From NCBI GenBank assembly GCA_022821875.1, contig JAJECV010000059.1, positions 1 through 34,089 of the forward strand: 34,089 nt of DNA. Reading direction: 5' to 3'. Positions 1-9,162 of this stretch are shown here, piece after piece; position 1 is the first letter of the stretch; every line of letters starts with the position of its first letter. The DNA comes from Rhodothermales bacterium (GTDB lineage: Bacteria > Bacteroidota > Rhodothermia > Rhodothermales > Bin80). Both the position numbers and the translations under genes were made by a program. The notes beneath the pieces were generated by a model that saw nothing but the letters and a program-made list of their open reading frames with translations, did not search any database and was not told where the DNA came from.

Positions 1-324
1 ATCACGATCACCGATGCAGGCGAACGGACCTCCATTGAATCATTGGAGGCTGCGATTCCAACCGACTTCTCGCTGGAGCAGAATTATCCGAACCCCTTCA
101 ATCCGTCCACGGCCATTGAGTTTTCGATTACGAAGACACAACATGTCACACTCACGGTGTATGACCTGTTGGGGCAGAAAGTGCGGACGCTTCTGGATGG
201 TGTACAGCCGGCCGGGCGACATAATGTGTTGTTCAGCGGGATGGGGCTTGCCAGTGACACCTATCTCTATATCCTCCAAACGGAGGAGCACCGGGCCGTG
301 AAGATGATGACACTGCTGAAATGA
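1..324 (+). CDS. Secreted protein C-terminus with type IX secretion sorting domain (partial)
   Basis: The frame is open from the first base, so this is the 3' end of a longer gene; the TTG at 43 is unlikely to be the true start. The visible 107 residues contain the box NYPNPFNPST followed by an Ig-like beta domain (VTLTVYDLLGQKV, then PAGRHNVLF, then YLYIL) and end in MTLLK. This is the usual C-terminal sorting domain (TIGR04183 type) of proteins exported by the type IX secretion system, which is cleaved at the outer membrane. The passenger domain lies outside the window, so its function is unknown. The domain is the best taxonomic clue here, pointing to the FCB group. Confidence 0.9.
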   Translation: MTITDAGERTSIESLEAAIPTDFSLEQNYPNPFNPSTAIEFSITKTQHVTLTVYDLLGQKVRTLLDGVQPAGRHNVLFSGMGLASDTYLYILQTEEHRAVKMMTLLK

Positions 325-680
325 TCGTTTTTCCGTCCGATAAAGAAGTTTGATAACCTCTGGGGATCCGTCTGTCTCTGCAAACCAATTTCCACCATGT
401 CCCTATTGCGAAGCACTAAACGAATCGCTGTTAGCAGATACTGGATATGCGCTCTGGCTTCGAGCGAAAACGTTTTCATTCGGAACGAGAGAATCTGAAA
501 CATCACTTCGTGGGGATTCTTTGGATCTATGAAGATTCCAACCACAGACTCATCGGAATTCAGGAACGGAATCGGCCTGCCTGATCTGGAAAAGGTCAGC
601 GGGCATGCTTACAGATCCCCACATGTGCGATGCCGTTCCATTATTGGGCATACAGTCCGGATTTTGTGATCTAAAACGGC
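325..680. other. Intergenic region between convergent genes, no gene seen
   Basis: This stretch separates the end of the secreted protein from the end of the ferredoxin gene on the other strand. Only short open frames are present and none resembles a known protein. A 12-base perfect palindrome, GAAAACGTTTTC, lies at 466-477. No hairpin followed by a T-run was found for either convergent gene. Confidence 0.5.
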
Positions 681-1022
681 TCAATCCCCTGCGCCGGGAT
701 TGGGGCTGAAATACTCCTCAAACTTATCCGTCTTAAGTGCAAACTCTTTGTGGTCTGGCGCAGGCTCTTTCATGCGGGTGACATTCGGCCAGACCCTGGA
801 ATACTTTGCATTGATCTTCAACCATTTTGAATCCGGTTCATCCTCAATTTCCGGTTTGATCGCCTCCACTGGGCATTCAGGTTCGCAGGCGGCACAATCA
901 ATGCATTCATCTGGATGAATAACGAGCATATTTTCGCCCTCATAAAAACAATCGACCGGACACACTTCCACACAATCCATGTGTTTGCATCGAATGCAAG
1001 AATCCATTACAATAAAGGTCAT
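681..1022 (-). CDS. fdxA: 7Fe-type ferredoxin (FdxA family)
   Basis: A 113-residue soluble electron carrier closely resembling Azotobacter ferredoxin I. The first cysteine set is C9, C12, C17 and C21-P, with an extra C25 in [10 protein letters not shown]; the second is in [14 protein letters not shown]. This pattern is that of a ferredoxin with one [3Fe-4S] and one [4Fe-4S] cluster. The C-terminal part ([16 protein letters not shown]) is the typical extension of this family, so the length is normal (about 106-113 residues). It transfers electrons in the cytoplasm; its partner is not evident. It reads in the same direction as the metH operon upstream but is separated from it by 210 bases and probably has its own promoter. 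Confidence 0.93.
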   Translation of the reverse strand: MTFIVMDSCIRCKHMDCVEVCPVDCFYEGENMLVIHPDECIDCAACEPECPVEAIKPEIEDEPDSKWLKINAKYSRVWPNVTRMKEPAPDHKEFALKTDKFEEYFSPNPGAGD

Positions 1023-1232
1023 GGGTATGATGAGTTGGGGGCTTGGTTGGTTTCTGCTGGAATGGCCCGTGTACTCGGCGATGGATTAAGGGTTACCTGC
1101 AAATCGCAAATATTTGGGGAGATCAAATCCATGGATACAGGCCGAGTGTGACGGGTGCACGGAATTTGCACCATACCTGGAACACCATGCCTTTTTTCAT
1201 GAACGATAGATGTTACCCTACGTCGACTAGTC

Positions 1233-3863
1233 CTAATCTCGTACATTTTCCGTGACCTCTGGATCGTAATTGAGTATGGGACCCAGCCAGCGTTCAGCAA
1301 TTCGGAGCTCCATCTCCTTCCGCTTCGCATAATCCTTCACCTGATCACGATCAATCCGGCCAACCACAAAGTAGGCACTCTCTGGATGTGCCAAATACAG
1401 TCCAGATACCGAGGCCGCTGGCCGCATCGCATAACTGGATGTCAGCGTCATCCCGATTCGACTTGCTTCAAGAAGGCGGAAGATGGTCTTCTTCTCCGTA
1501 TGATCCGGCTGACAGGGGTAGCCGGGCGCAGGACGGATACCGGTATAGGCCTCTTTGATCAATAACTCATTATCAAAATTCTCATCCGAGGCATATCCCC
1601 ACAATTCTTTACGTACACGCTCATGCATATACTCGGCCATCGCCTCTGCGAACCGGTCCGCAAGGGATTTGACCATGATTGCGGAATAATCATCGGCTTC
1701 CGCCTCAAACACTTCCGCAATTCGCTCTGCCTCAGCCCCCGAGGTGACCGCAAACGCGCCGATATGATCTTCTGCCTCCGCCACAAAATCAGCCAGCGCA
1801 AAATTGGCCCGCTGATTATTTTTAACCACCTGCTGACGCAGGGTAAAGAAGGTATCCCCGGTATCAAGCCGGATATCGTCTCCATTCCGTGAAGCACCCC
1901 AAAATCCAATAACCGCTCTGGGGGTGAACCAATTCTGATCAAGAATTTTCTCCATCATTGCCTGGGTATCATTCCACAAATCTTGCGCCGCTTTGCCAAT
2001 CACTTCATCTTCCAGGATTTTGGGGTAGCGCCCGGCCAGATTCCATGTAATGAAATAAGGGGTCCAGTCAATGTATTCTGCGAGTTTTTCAAGATCTATA
2101 TCCTCAAATACTTTTGTACCGGTAAAGCTTGGGGCCTGTGGTACAGGCGCAGTTAACTTGTACGCGTGTTGCCGGGCCATTTCAATGGAATGGCGGGGCC
2201 TTGACGGGCCGCCGGATCGGCGGTCACGCATCCGCTGATACCTGGACTTTATGGTATCCACAAATAATGGACGCTCCTCCTCCGAGAGCAGAGAGGAAAC
2301 TACTCCAATTGCCCGACTCGCATCACGCACATGGATCGCCGGCCCATTACTGCGGACCGGATCAATCTTTACGGCCGTATGCGCAGGGGATGTCGTCGCT
2401 CCCCCAATAAGCAAGGGCTGTTTCATGCCCAGGCGTTGCATTTCGCGTGCAACATAGACCATCTCATCCAAACTTGGCGTGATCAGCCCGGAGAGACCAA
2501 TAATATCCGCATTCTTTTTTCTGGCTTCTGTGAGGATCGCCTCACAGGGAACCATAACCCCTAGGTCAACGATCTCATAGCCATTGCATGCGAGTACGAC
2601 ACCGACGATATTTTTACCAATATCATGCACATCTCCCTTAACAGTCGCCATAAGCACCTTTCCATTGGAAACATCGACCGTACCTAGTTCTTCTTTTTCG
2701 GCCTGCATGAACGGGTCCAGATAAGCCACCGCCGCTTTCATGACACGGGCGGACTTCACAACCTGAGGCAGAAACATTTTTCCCGAGCCAAACAGATCCC
2801 CGACAACATTCATTCCATCCATGAGCGGCCCTTCAATCACATGTAACGGGCGATCTGCGGCGGCTCGCGCCTCCTCAGTATCCTCAACAATAAATTCAGT
2901 GATGCCGTTTACAAGTGCATACTCAAGTCGTTTTCCAACAGGAAGGGTACGCCAGGAAAGATCTTTCTTTATGGATTTTCCTTTTTGTCCCCGGAACTGC
3001 TCCGCATAATCAACCAATGCCTCCGTTGCATTCTCATTCCGGTTCAGAATTACATCCTCCACCAGTTCGCGCAGTTTTAACTCAATCTCGTCATAGATAT
3101 CAAGTTGACCGGCATTCACAATTCCCATATCCATCCCCGCGGGGATTGCATGATACAGAAAGACCGAATGCATTGCCCTACGAACCGTTTCATTACCCCG
3201 AAAACTGAACGACACATTTGAGAGACCTCCCGATATATGACAGCCGGGGCATGTCTTGCGGATGACTCTTGCCGCTTCAATAAAATCAACCGCGTAATTA
3301 TTATGCTCTCGAATTCCCGTTGCAACGGCAAAAATATTCGGATCAAAAATGATGTCTTCGGCGGGGAAGCCAATTTCTTCGGTCAGAATTTTGAAGGCTC
3401 GCTGACATATCTCAATCTTACGCGGGGCAGTATCTGCCTGTCCTGCCTCATCAAACGCCATCACGATAACGGCTGTACCATAAGACAGGCAGATGCGTGC
3501 CTGTTGACAAAATTGCTCCTCTCCCTCTTTCAGAGAAATCGAATTAACGATGGCTTTTCCCTGCACACATTTGAGCCCTGCCTCAATCACTTCCCATTTT
3601 GAACTGTCAATCATGACAGGCACCCGGGCAATATCAGGCTCGGCAGCAATCAGATTAAGAAAGGTTTGCATGGCCTTGCTCCCATCCAACATTCCCTCAT
3701 CCATGTTCACATCAATGATCTGTGCACCATTCTCAACCTGCTGACGGGCAATATCTACGGCGGTGGCATACTCCCCATTCTTGATCAGTCTCCGAAACTT
3801 CGCCGAGCCTGTTACATTGGTCCGTTCACCAACGTTTATAAATGTCTGGGCAGCAGTACTCAT
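1233..3863 (-). CDS. metH: Cobalamin-dependent methionine synthase, C-terminal portion (pterin, B12 and activation domains)
   Basis: An 876-residue protein collinear with residues from about 350 to the end of E. coli MetH. The methyltetrahydrofolate-binding TIM barrel spans about 1-290 ([34 protein letters not shown]). The cobalamin cap and Rossmann domains span about 310-535, with the His ligand H413 in [12 protein letters not shown]. The AdoMet reactivation domain (about 555-876) has RPAPGYP followed by PDHTEK. It moves methyl groups from methyl-THF through cobalamin to homocysteine. The homocysteine-binding, zinc-containing domain is missing here but is encoded by the gene 84 bases upstream, so the two products must act together. 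The start at MSTAAQTF puts the conserved [13 protein letters not shown] stretch a few residues in. Split MetH is known in Bacteroidota relatives. Confidence 0.95.
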   Translation of the reverse strand: MSTAAQTFINVGERTNVTGSAKFRRLIKNGEYATAVDIARQQVENGAQIIDVNMDEGMLDGSKAMQTFLNLIAAEPDIARVPVMIDSSKWEVIEAGLKCVQGKAIVNSISLKEGEEQFCQQARICLSYGTAVIVMAFDEAGQADTAPRKIEICQRAFKILTEEIGFPAEDIIFDPNIFAVATGIREHNNYAVDFIEAARVIRKTCPGCHISGGLSNVSFSFRGNETVRRAMHSVFLYHAIPAGMDMGIVNAGQLDIYDEIELKLRELVEDVILNRNENATEALVDYAEQFRGQKGKSIKKDLSWRTLPVGKRLEYALVNGITEFIVEDTEEARAAADRPLHVIEGPLMDGMNVVGDLFGSGKMFLPQVVKSARVMKAAVAYLDPFMQAEKEELGTVDVSNGKVLMATVKGDVHDIGKNIVGVVLACNGYEIVDLGVMVPCEAILTEARKKNADIIGLSGLITPSLDEMVYVAREMQRLGMKQPLLIGGATTSPAHTAVKIDPVRSNGPAIHVRDASRAIGVVSSLLSEEERPLFVDTIKSRYQRMRDRRSGGPSRPRHSIEMARQHAYKLTAPVPQAPSFTGTKVFEDIDLEKLAEYIDWTPYFITWNLAGRYPKILEDEVIGKAAQDLWNDTQAMMEKILDQNWFTPRAVIGFWGASRNGDDIRLDTGDTFFTLRQQVVKNNQRANFALADFVAEAEDHIGAFAVTSGAEAERIAEVFEAEADDYSAIMVKSLADRFAEAMAEYMHERVRKELWGYASDENFDNELLIKEAYTGIRPAPGYPCQPDHTEKKTIFRLLEASRIGMTLTSSYAMRPAASVSGLYLAHPESAYFVVGRIDRDQVKDYAKRKEMELRIAERWLGPILNYDPEVTENVRD

Positions 3864-3947
3864 TCTCTGCCCCGATCTTTACAAGTCCAGAGACACCTGA
3901 GATAGCGATCATAACTGGTTACCCTATTTGCCATATCAATCCTTAAT

Positions 3948-5021
3948 TTAACTGGCCAATTCAAAGGGTTCCAGACCTGCAAGCCTCAATGTAGTCCTAC
4001 TCGGAACTGGACTTCTAGGCGGTGATCCCGCAATTGCGTGCGCAATTGCGCGGATATGATCTGGCGTAGTGCCACAGCATCCTCCCAGAAAATTTACAAT
4101 TCCATCCCGTGCCCATTGCCCAACCTGATCTGCGAGTTCCTGTGGGGACTGATCATATTCACCCATCTCATTCGGCAATCCGGCATTGGGATAGGCACCT
4201 ATCAGTGTATCTGCAACCCGGGAAATGGCAGCAATATGCGGACGCATCAGATCGGCACCCAGCGCACAATTAAATCCTACTGCAAAGGGTTTGGCATGAC
4301 GTACCGAATACCAGAACGCTTCTGCGGTTTGCCCCGACAGGGTACGCCCTGACCTGTCTGTAATGGTTCCAGATATCCAAATTGGAAGTTTTTCGAGGCC
4401 TTCGGCTTCCAGATCTATGATTGCCTTGATTGCTGCTTTACAGTTCAATGTATCGGTAATCGTCTCAATCAAGTAGAGGTGAACTCCACCTTGATTCAGG
4501 GCCTTGATCTGTTCACGATAGGCTTGATAAACCGCATCAAACGTCACTTCCCGTGCACCTGGATCATTTACATCTGAACTCATAGAGAGCATCTTATTCA
4601 GCGGCCCGATAGATCCCGCGGCAAAACGTGGTTTGTGCGGTTCTTTTTTTGTCCACTGATCTGCTGATGCACAAGCAAGTTTAGCCCCTTGATAATTGAT
4701 ATCAATTACAGATTGATGATCCAACTCATAGTCCGCCTGTACTATCGTTGTTGCAGAGAATGTATTTGTCTCCGAAATATCCGCCCCGGCCTCAAAATAA
4801 GCGTCATGTAACTCTGTCACTCGTTCCGGCCTTGTTAAGCACAGAATATCATTATTGCCTTTCATGTCCACTGGATACCCCTCCCTGGAGAACCGTGAAC
4901 CGCGATAGTCATCTTCTTCAAGTCCCATCCGCTGAAACATGACTCCCCACGAGCCGTCCAGAAGCAGGACGCGCTCTCTGGCGACTGAATAGAGTTGCTC
5001 AATGCGATGTTGGCGCTCCAT
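3948..5021 (-). CDS. Homocysteine S-methyltransferase domain protein (N-terminal half of split MetH)
   Basis: A 357-residue protein matching the first domain of MetH. It has the start LLDGSWGVMFQRMGL, the ETNTFSATT motif, and the zinc-binding cysteines in VGFNCALG and in GGCCGTTP. It binds and activates homocysteine for methyl transfer from cobalamin. The C-terminus LRLAGLEPFELAS corresponds to the SGLEPL linker of full-length MetH, after which the polypeptide stops; the partner half begins 84 bases downstream. I chose the ATG at 5021, not the in-frame ATG at 5105, because MERQHRIEQLYSV aligns with the family start and because this ATG overlaps the stop of the preceding small ORF (TAATG), a classical translational-coupling arrangement. 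Confidence 0.92.
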   Translation of the reverse strand: MERQHRIEQLYSVARERVLLLDGSWGVMFQRMGLEEDDYRGSRFSREGYPVDMKGNNDILCLTRPERVTELHDAYFEAGADISETNTFSATTIVQADYELDHQSVIDINYQGAKLACASADQWTKKEPHKPRFAAGSIGPLNKMLSMSSDVNDPGAREVTFDAVYQAYREQIKALNQGGVHLYLIETITDTLNCKAAIKAIIDLEAEGLEKLPIWISGTITDRSGRTLSGQTAEAFWYSVRHAKPFAVGFNCALGADLMRPHIAAISRVADTLIGAYPNAGLPNEMGEYDQSPQELADQVGQWARDGIVNFLGGCCGTTPDHIRAIAHAIAGSPPRSPVPSRTTLRLAGLEPFELAS

Positions 5022-5248
5022 TATCCAGCCTCGTCCATGTTTTGTTGATAAACCTGCCCACAAGGGTTGTATCCAACCACAAGCAAGCCACCATAAAGCC
5101 CCCAATACATGTATTCGAAATTACGCAGGGATTGCGGGGGAATCCACGCTGATATCTTTTGAGCGTATATGAAACGCACCGGACCGCATTCAGCGGCAGA
5201 TGCCGCGCACGAATATGTTGCCCCCAGATATGTACAAGAACCCTCCAT
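5021..5248 (-). CDS. Small ORF in the methionine operon, unknown function
   Basis: A 75-residue frame starting 7 bases after the metF-fusion stop and ending in a TAATG overlap with the homocysteine methyltransferase start. It fills the operon gap exactly, and this tight packing is the main argument that it is real. The product has four cysteines (C4, C14, C21, C63), many aromatic residues and a mildly hydrophobic C-terminal half (YWGLYGGLLVVGY). I recognise no family. It has no clear signal peptide and no lipobox. It could be a chance frame in a long leader, so confidence is moderate. Confidence 0.45.
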   Translation of the reverse strand: MEGSCTYLGATYSCAASAAECGPVRFIYAQKISAWIPPQSLRNFEYMYWGLYGGLLVVGYNPCGQVYQQNMDEAG

Positions 5249-5255
5249 GATCTGA

Positions 5256-7139
5256 TTACACGACCGCCTGCGGCTTCAATCCAAGCAAGCGACAGGTAGA
5301 CAACGCCAGACTTGCCCGATTGAGCGTATAGAAATGAAAGTCATTCACCCCCTGATCCGATAACTTATGACAAAGTTCAGCTGCGACGTTCGCCGTGATG
5401 AACTCACAGGTCACCGTATCTTCATCGGTTCCCTGATACACCTCATGTAACCAGTCCGGCAACCTGACCTGACAAAGGTCCGCCATACGCTTCATTCCCT
5501 TAAAATTCGGTTGCAGCATGATCCCGGGCACAATCGGCATTGTTACGCCCCCTGCGCGTGCACGATCAAGAAAACTGAAATAGATCTCCGGCTCGAAGAA
5601 AAATTGGGTGATTGCACGGTCCGCACCGGCATCCTGCTTCGCTCGCAGGAATGCAATGTCCCGATCCCATCCCCGACTGTGGGGATGCTGCTCCGGGTAA
5701 CAGGAAACGCTGATTTCAAATCTTGCTCCAGGCTCAACGTCGTAGTTCCGAATCCCCTCAATGAGTTCAATACTATCACGGAAACCACCTGGATACTGTT
5801 CAAATTTTGCACTGATACCTTCGGGCGGATCCCCACGAAGTGCCACAATATGTCGTATGCCTGCTTTCCATAGGTCGGTAGCAACCTCCAGTACTTCCTC
5901 CTTCGTTGCGTTCACACAGGTGAGATGCGCAGCCGGCAATAATGGGGTATCCTGTGCAATTTTGGTCACAATCCGCTGTGTTCGGTTACGCGTAGAGCCG
6001 CCGGCCCCATAGGTCACCGATACAAAGCGTGGTGCCATCGGGGTCAGCCTTGCAACCGATTCCCACAACTTTGCCTCCATGCTATCGGATTTTGGAGGAA
6101 AAAATTCAAAAGAGACATTGGGAGAAGGCTTGGACTGCTTCTCCGCAACAGAGAGTCTGCTTATACTGGAATCTGCCGGATGACAGACGCGCCATGCCGC
6201 CTTCCAGATGAGCACACTGATACCTTTCTCCAGCGTCACCGGCGGTTCAAACCTTTTAGGCGGCTGCATGGAAAACCCGGCATTCTCCATCCACTGCATC
6301 ATATCATCTTCCTGAATGCCCAGCCGGTAATGTCCTTGGGATTCACGCAGGAACTCAAGTTCATGGGGCGCAAAATCCACGACAATCAACTGCCCGCCCG
6401 GTTTAAGAATCCGTGCTGCCTCTGTGATTACGTCCCCGGGTTTTTCGAGATAATGCAGCACCTGATGTATGATCACCAAATCCGCACTGTCACTCTCGAA
6501 AGGGGTGTTCGTTACATCTCCCTGCCGTACTCTTGCGTTCCCGATACCGGAACGATTGAGATTTGCCCGGGCTACCGTCAGCATATGATGGGATAGATCA
6601 AGTCCCTCGGCCTCCTCCGTATACGGTGCAAGCAGGATCAGCATCCGCCCCGTACCGGTTCCAAGATCTATGATCCGCTCAAACTGATGACGTTCAACCT
6701 GTTCAAGAATCGCACGCTCAATGGCTACATCAGGGTAATGCAATGCCCGTAGCCGATCCCAATCTTCGGCAATCTCCGAAAAATAGGAGGAAGCCGATTG
6801 TGCACGATCAGTACGTACACGCTGCAGAAAATTAAAATCCGTCGTGAACGGGTCGCTGTTGATCTCTAATTTTGAGAAGATCCCCTTCAACAGCCTGCCG
6901 GCCCACCCTCTATACTGGATTCGGTAAAATACCCATGCCCCTTCAGGCAGCCGTTCAACTAGACCCGCTTGGGTCAGTATTTTTAGATGATGCGAGAGTC
7001 GGGGTTGACTTTGATTGAGAATGCGCACCAGCTCCCCAACGGCAAGGTCGCCATAGCGCAACAACACGAGGATACGCAACCGGGTTGGCTCGCCCGCAGC
7101 TTTCAAACCACCAATCAGTAATCTCTGACAAACGTTCAT
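5256..7139 (-). CDS. metF: Fusion protein: ArsR-family HTH - SAM methyltransferase - methylenetetrahydrofolate reductase (MetF)
   Basis: A single 627-residue frame with three parts. Residues 1-95 are an ArsR/SmtB winged helix (GEPTRLRILVLL; QSQPRLSHHLKILTQAGLV). Residues 110-315 are a class I SAM-dependent methyltransferase fold (motif I IIDLGTGTGRM at 156-166, later HQVLHYLEKPGD and LKPGGQLIVVD). Residues 340-627 are a complete MetF, beginning NVSFEFFPPK with the catalytic Glu at 345 and containing YGAGGSTR and ALRGDPP. MetF makes 5-methyl-THF for the MetH proteins encoded next in the operon. ArsR-methyltransferase proteins encoded beside metF/metH are known as methionine-cycle (SAH-responsive, SahR-type) regulators in Proteobacteria. 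Here no in-frame ATG, GTG or TTG occurs in the linker at 310-340, so a separate MetF product is unlikely. An AT-rich repeat region lies just upstream. Confidence 0.93.
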   Translation of the reverse strand: MNVCQRLLIGGLKAAGEPTRLRILVLLRYGDLAVGELVRILNQSQPRLSHHLKILTQAGLVERLPEGAWVFYRIQYRGWAGRLLKGIFSKLEINSDPFTTDFNFLQRVRTDRAQSASSYFSEIAEDWDRLRALHYPDVAIERAILEQVERHQFERIIDLGTGTGRMLILLAPYTEEAEGLDLSHHMLTVARANLNRSGIGNARVRQGDVTNTPFESDSADLVIIHQVLHYLEKPGDVITEAARILKPGGQLIVVDFAPHELEFLRESQGHYRLGIQEDDMMQWMENAGFSMQPPKRFEPPVTLEKGISVLIWKAAWRVCHPADSSISRLSVAEKQSKPSPNVSFEFFPPKSDSMEAKLWESVARLTPMAPRFVSVTYGAGGSTRNRTQRIVTKIAQDTPLLPAAHLTCVNATKEEVLEVATDLWKAGIRHIVALRGDPPEGISAKFEQYPGGFRDSIELIEGIRNYDVEPGARFEISVSCYPEQHPHSRGWDRDIAFLRAKQDAGADRAITQFFFEPEIYFSFLDRARAGGVTMPIVPGIMLQPNFKGMKRMADLCQVRLPDWLHEVYQGTDEDTVTCEFITANVAAELCHKLSDQGVNDFHFYTLNRASLALSTCRLLGLKPQAVV

Positions 7140-7150
7140 GAGACTCCATC

Positions 7151-7183
7151 ATAAAGACTTATTTATATAAACTTATCTTTTAA
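7151..7183 (-). promoter_or_regulatory. AT-rich repeat region upstream of the metF fusion, candidate promoter/ArsR operator
   Basis: Lying 12-44 bases upstream of the start codon, it has imperfect inverted arms ATAAAGA (7151-7157) and TCTTTTA (7176-7182) and two direct copies of ACTTAT (7157-7162 and 7171-7176). ArsR-family operators are typically AT-rich inverted repeats overlapping the promoter, and the fusion protein itself carries the matching DNA-binding domain, so autoregulation is plausible but not shown. Confidence 0.35.
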
Positions 7184-7447
7184 TGGAAAGGTTCAGATTC
7201 GGGAAATCTTTAACATCTTCTGGGGGGAGCTGATGCGGGGGATTTGGGCCGGATTAGATGGGCAATCCAGAAGTGTCTAGGCACAGGAGCCTCGAATCGG
7301 CAGGTGGTGATCTATACTACGTAACCGCAGGCACAGGAGTGATACCGTTACCGCCATGGGGGCCTGTCAACTAGACTGGTGCGGCATGTATGGTTCAGGG
7401 AAATTCCTGAATGCTCTCCCATGAATTATAAATCTCATCTTCATTGC
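7184..7447. other. Intergenic region, no gene seen
   Basis: Together with the operator region this is a gap of about 300 bases between the DUF4411 gene end and the metF fusion start. It contains a repeated AGGCACAGGAG (at about 7278 and 7328) and a short inverted repeat TTCAGG/CCTGAA at 7394-7411, just after the DUF4411 stop on the minus strand, without a T-run. Confidence 0.4.
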
Positions 7448-7914
7448 TCAGGAAGAGAAGACCCATCCCTCCGATCTAATCAACTCCAAAAAACTCAATG
7501 ACTTCACCCCCATGGCATCACAGACATCTGGAATTTTCGGCCGCGTAAGACTGCCACTTTTGTGCTCGCCAGTTACCACAGCACATTTATGGACACTGGC
7601 AAGCGCAATGACAAAAGGGTCTGCACCTGAACGATTTTTTCGGGTATCAATCAAACGGGGATGTTCTTTCAAAATCTCCGAAACGACGCGCTGAATCGAA
7701 TCATCCAATGGCACATATAAATCATCAAATTTATTCCCCCAGGCATAGAGGGCATCATTTTTTTGGCCAGTTCAAATTTAACTTCCTCCGACGCACACAG
7801 GCCTCCATTTCGGATTAATCCCGCCAGATTTTTCCAAAGCCCTGGAAAGACATCTTTTGGATAATAGCGTTGCCACCCATCAAGCAGGGCGCATGTATCA
7901 ATACTGTACTTCAT
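7448..7914 (-). pseudogene. DUF4411 family (PIN-like toxin) gene with a one-base frameshift in an A-run
   Basis: Two overlapping frames make one protein. The upstream frame starts at 7914 with MKYSIDTCALLDGWQRYYP, the usual DUF4411 beginning with an early Asp as in PIN-like nucleases. The downstream frame supplies the C-terminal half (RSGADPFVIALA, IPDVCDAMG, LELIRSEGW). The family reading would run AKK-NDALYAWGNKFDDLYVPLDD. The minus strand has seven A where eight are needed (around 7757-7763), so the frame slips. The remainder is intact, arguing for a recent mutation, a sequencing error, or slippage that still yields some full product. The gene lies 12 bases after the XRE-ImmA/IrrE gene, the usual arrangement of this predicted toxin-antitoxin pair. 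Confidence 0.82.
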
Positions 7915-7926
7915 GCATCTGGGAAA

Positions 7927-9114
7927 TCAAAATATCTGAGAGGATCCCATAACCTCTCGCTCAATCTTTCCCAGATGCTTGAACTTAACCCCCAAATACT
8001 CGGCAACATCACTGGTACTGATTTTTTCTTGGTAACAGGACACCAGGACTAGCCGGATGAATTCCCGGCCAAGTTGACTAAGCGCCTTGGAAGAAGGGGG
8101 TGCAAAGCCTCCCTTTCTGGTACTAGGCTTCTGCAGATATTCTCTATGGATCGACTTGATATGGCTCTTATAGCCTGAGTACGAAATCATTTCGGAATCC
8201 AAAAGTCTTCGCAGTACCACTTCTCTGGAAACCGAAAAATCCTTCGCCAGTTGTTTTAGCTGCGCTTCATTCCAGTTCGTCCTTGAGTCATGTTGAGTTA
8301 CAATTTGGGACTGTAAGAGGGCCACTGTTGGAATCAACGTTTCTCCCGCAACTGCATTGCAAAACGCCTCTATCTGGCTTTTCTCGGATTGAAATTGAGA
8401 ATTTGGCAAATCACAAATCTCGCTTTTCCGGAGGAGAAGGTGACAGAACTCGTGGATAAGTGTGAGCACCCGGCCATTCGGAGCATCCTTCACATTCAGC
8501 ATGATTACTGGCATCAGGATTTCCGACAATGAGAATCCGCACATCTCTTCTATTTCAACTCCAGGAACCTGAAACACCAATACTCCATGCTTTTCAATCG
8601 CTTCTCGCCATGCATTAAGCGCATCATATCTTCCCCGCCAATTACCCTGTTCTTTGAGAGTGATCCCCAGAAAATCCCTGATACGCCAGGCTACATCAAC
8701 CACGGGCTCGGCAATCAGGGCGCCAATGGAAAGTCTCTCAGGTGTTTCGTGAAGTTCTTCTGCGAGTTCCAGTGCAATTTGCCGCCTCTCAGCCGCAAGT
8801 CGAATTGCAAGTCGAAGTTCAGGCGAGGGGTCGGAGATAAATCCTCCGGGAAATCGGCGAAAATCCTTGAGTGCACTAAACTTCCGTGGCGGTTCGTCAA
8901 GATAGAAGATCGCCAGAGGACGTTTCGCAGCATTGCTAAACAGACGGAGTTGGCGTATTGTCGGCTTCGCAATTCCATCCTCCCATTTCCGAACTGTAGT
9001 TTCCTTAGTCCCCGTTTTACGTGCGACATCTTCAATTGATAGTCCTGCATCCTCGCGGACCCATCGAATCAACTCCGGCTTTACGAGTGCACGCACCGCT
9101 GTTTTCCTGCCCAT
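7927..9114 (-). CDS. XRE-family HTH and ImmA/IrrE metallopeptidase protein (antitoxin-like)
   Basis: A 395-residue protein. Residues 12-65 form an XRE-type helix-turn-helix (LSIEDVARKTGTKETTVRKWEDG). The COG2856/ImmA-IrrE zinc protease domain follows, with HEFCH at 221-225 and the probable third ligand Glu249 in QIEAFCNAVAGETLIP. The C-terminal 130 residues contain a second HTH-like stretch (LAKDFSVSREVVLRRLLD). Such proteins repress their own operon and are partners of several toxins, including DUF4411; the peptidase may cleave a repressor, as ImmA does. The ATG at 9114 is supported by the HTH beginning near residue 12. A perfect short palindrome lies 35 bases upstream. Confidence 0.9.
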   Translation of the reverse strand: MGRKTAVRALVKPELIRWVREDAGLSIEDVARKTGTKETTVRKWEDGIAKPTIRQLRLFSNAAKRPLAIFYLDEPPRKFSALKDFRRFPGGFISDPSPELRLAIRLAAERRQIALELAEELHETPERLSIGALIAEPVVDVAWRIRDFLGITLKEQGNWRGRYDALNAWREAIEKHGVLVFQVPGVEIEEMCGFSLSEILMPVIMLNVKDAPNGRVLTLIHEFCHLLLRKSEICDLPNSQFQSEKSQIEAFCNAVAGETLIPTVALLQSQIVTQHDSRTNWNEAQLKQLAKDFSVSREVVLRRLLDSEMISYSGYKSHIKSIHREYLQKPSTRKGGFAPPSSKALSQLGREFIRLVLVSCYQEKISTSDVAEYLGVKFKHLGKIEREVMGSSQIF

Positions 9115-9149
9115 CTATCCTGACCTTTGATTCTGAATGAACCAATTGC

Positions 9150-9162
9150 GGAATACTATTCC
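9150..9162. promoter_or_regulatory. Palindrome upstream of the XRE-ImmA/IrrE gene, candidate operator
   Basis: GGAATA-C-TATTCC is a perfect 6-1-6 palindrome centred about 42 bases upstream of the start codon. XRE-type antitoxins usually bind such short palindromes in their own promoter. There is no experimental support. Confidence 0.4.

Noticed and set aside
1019-1330. A 103-codon minus-strand frame overlapping the metH end and the ferredoxin start
   Set aside because: It overlaps the metH 3' end in another frame and has no recognisable domain.
5022-5105. Upstream ATG giving a 28-residue N-terminal extension to the homocysteine methyltransferase gene
   Set aside because: The extension has no family counterpart, and the ATG at 5021 is coupled to the preceding ORF by a TAATG overlap.
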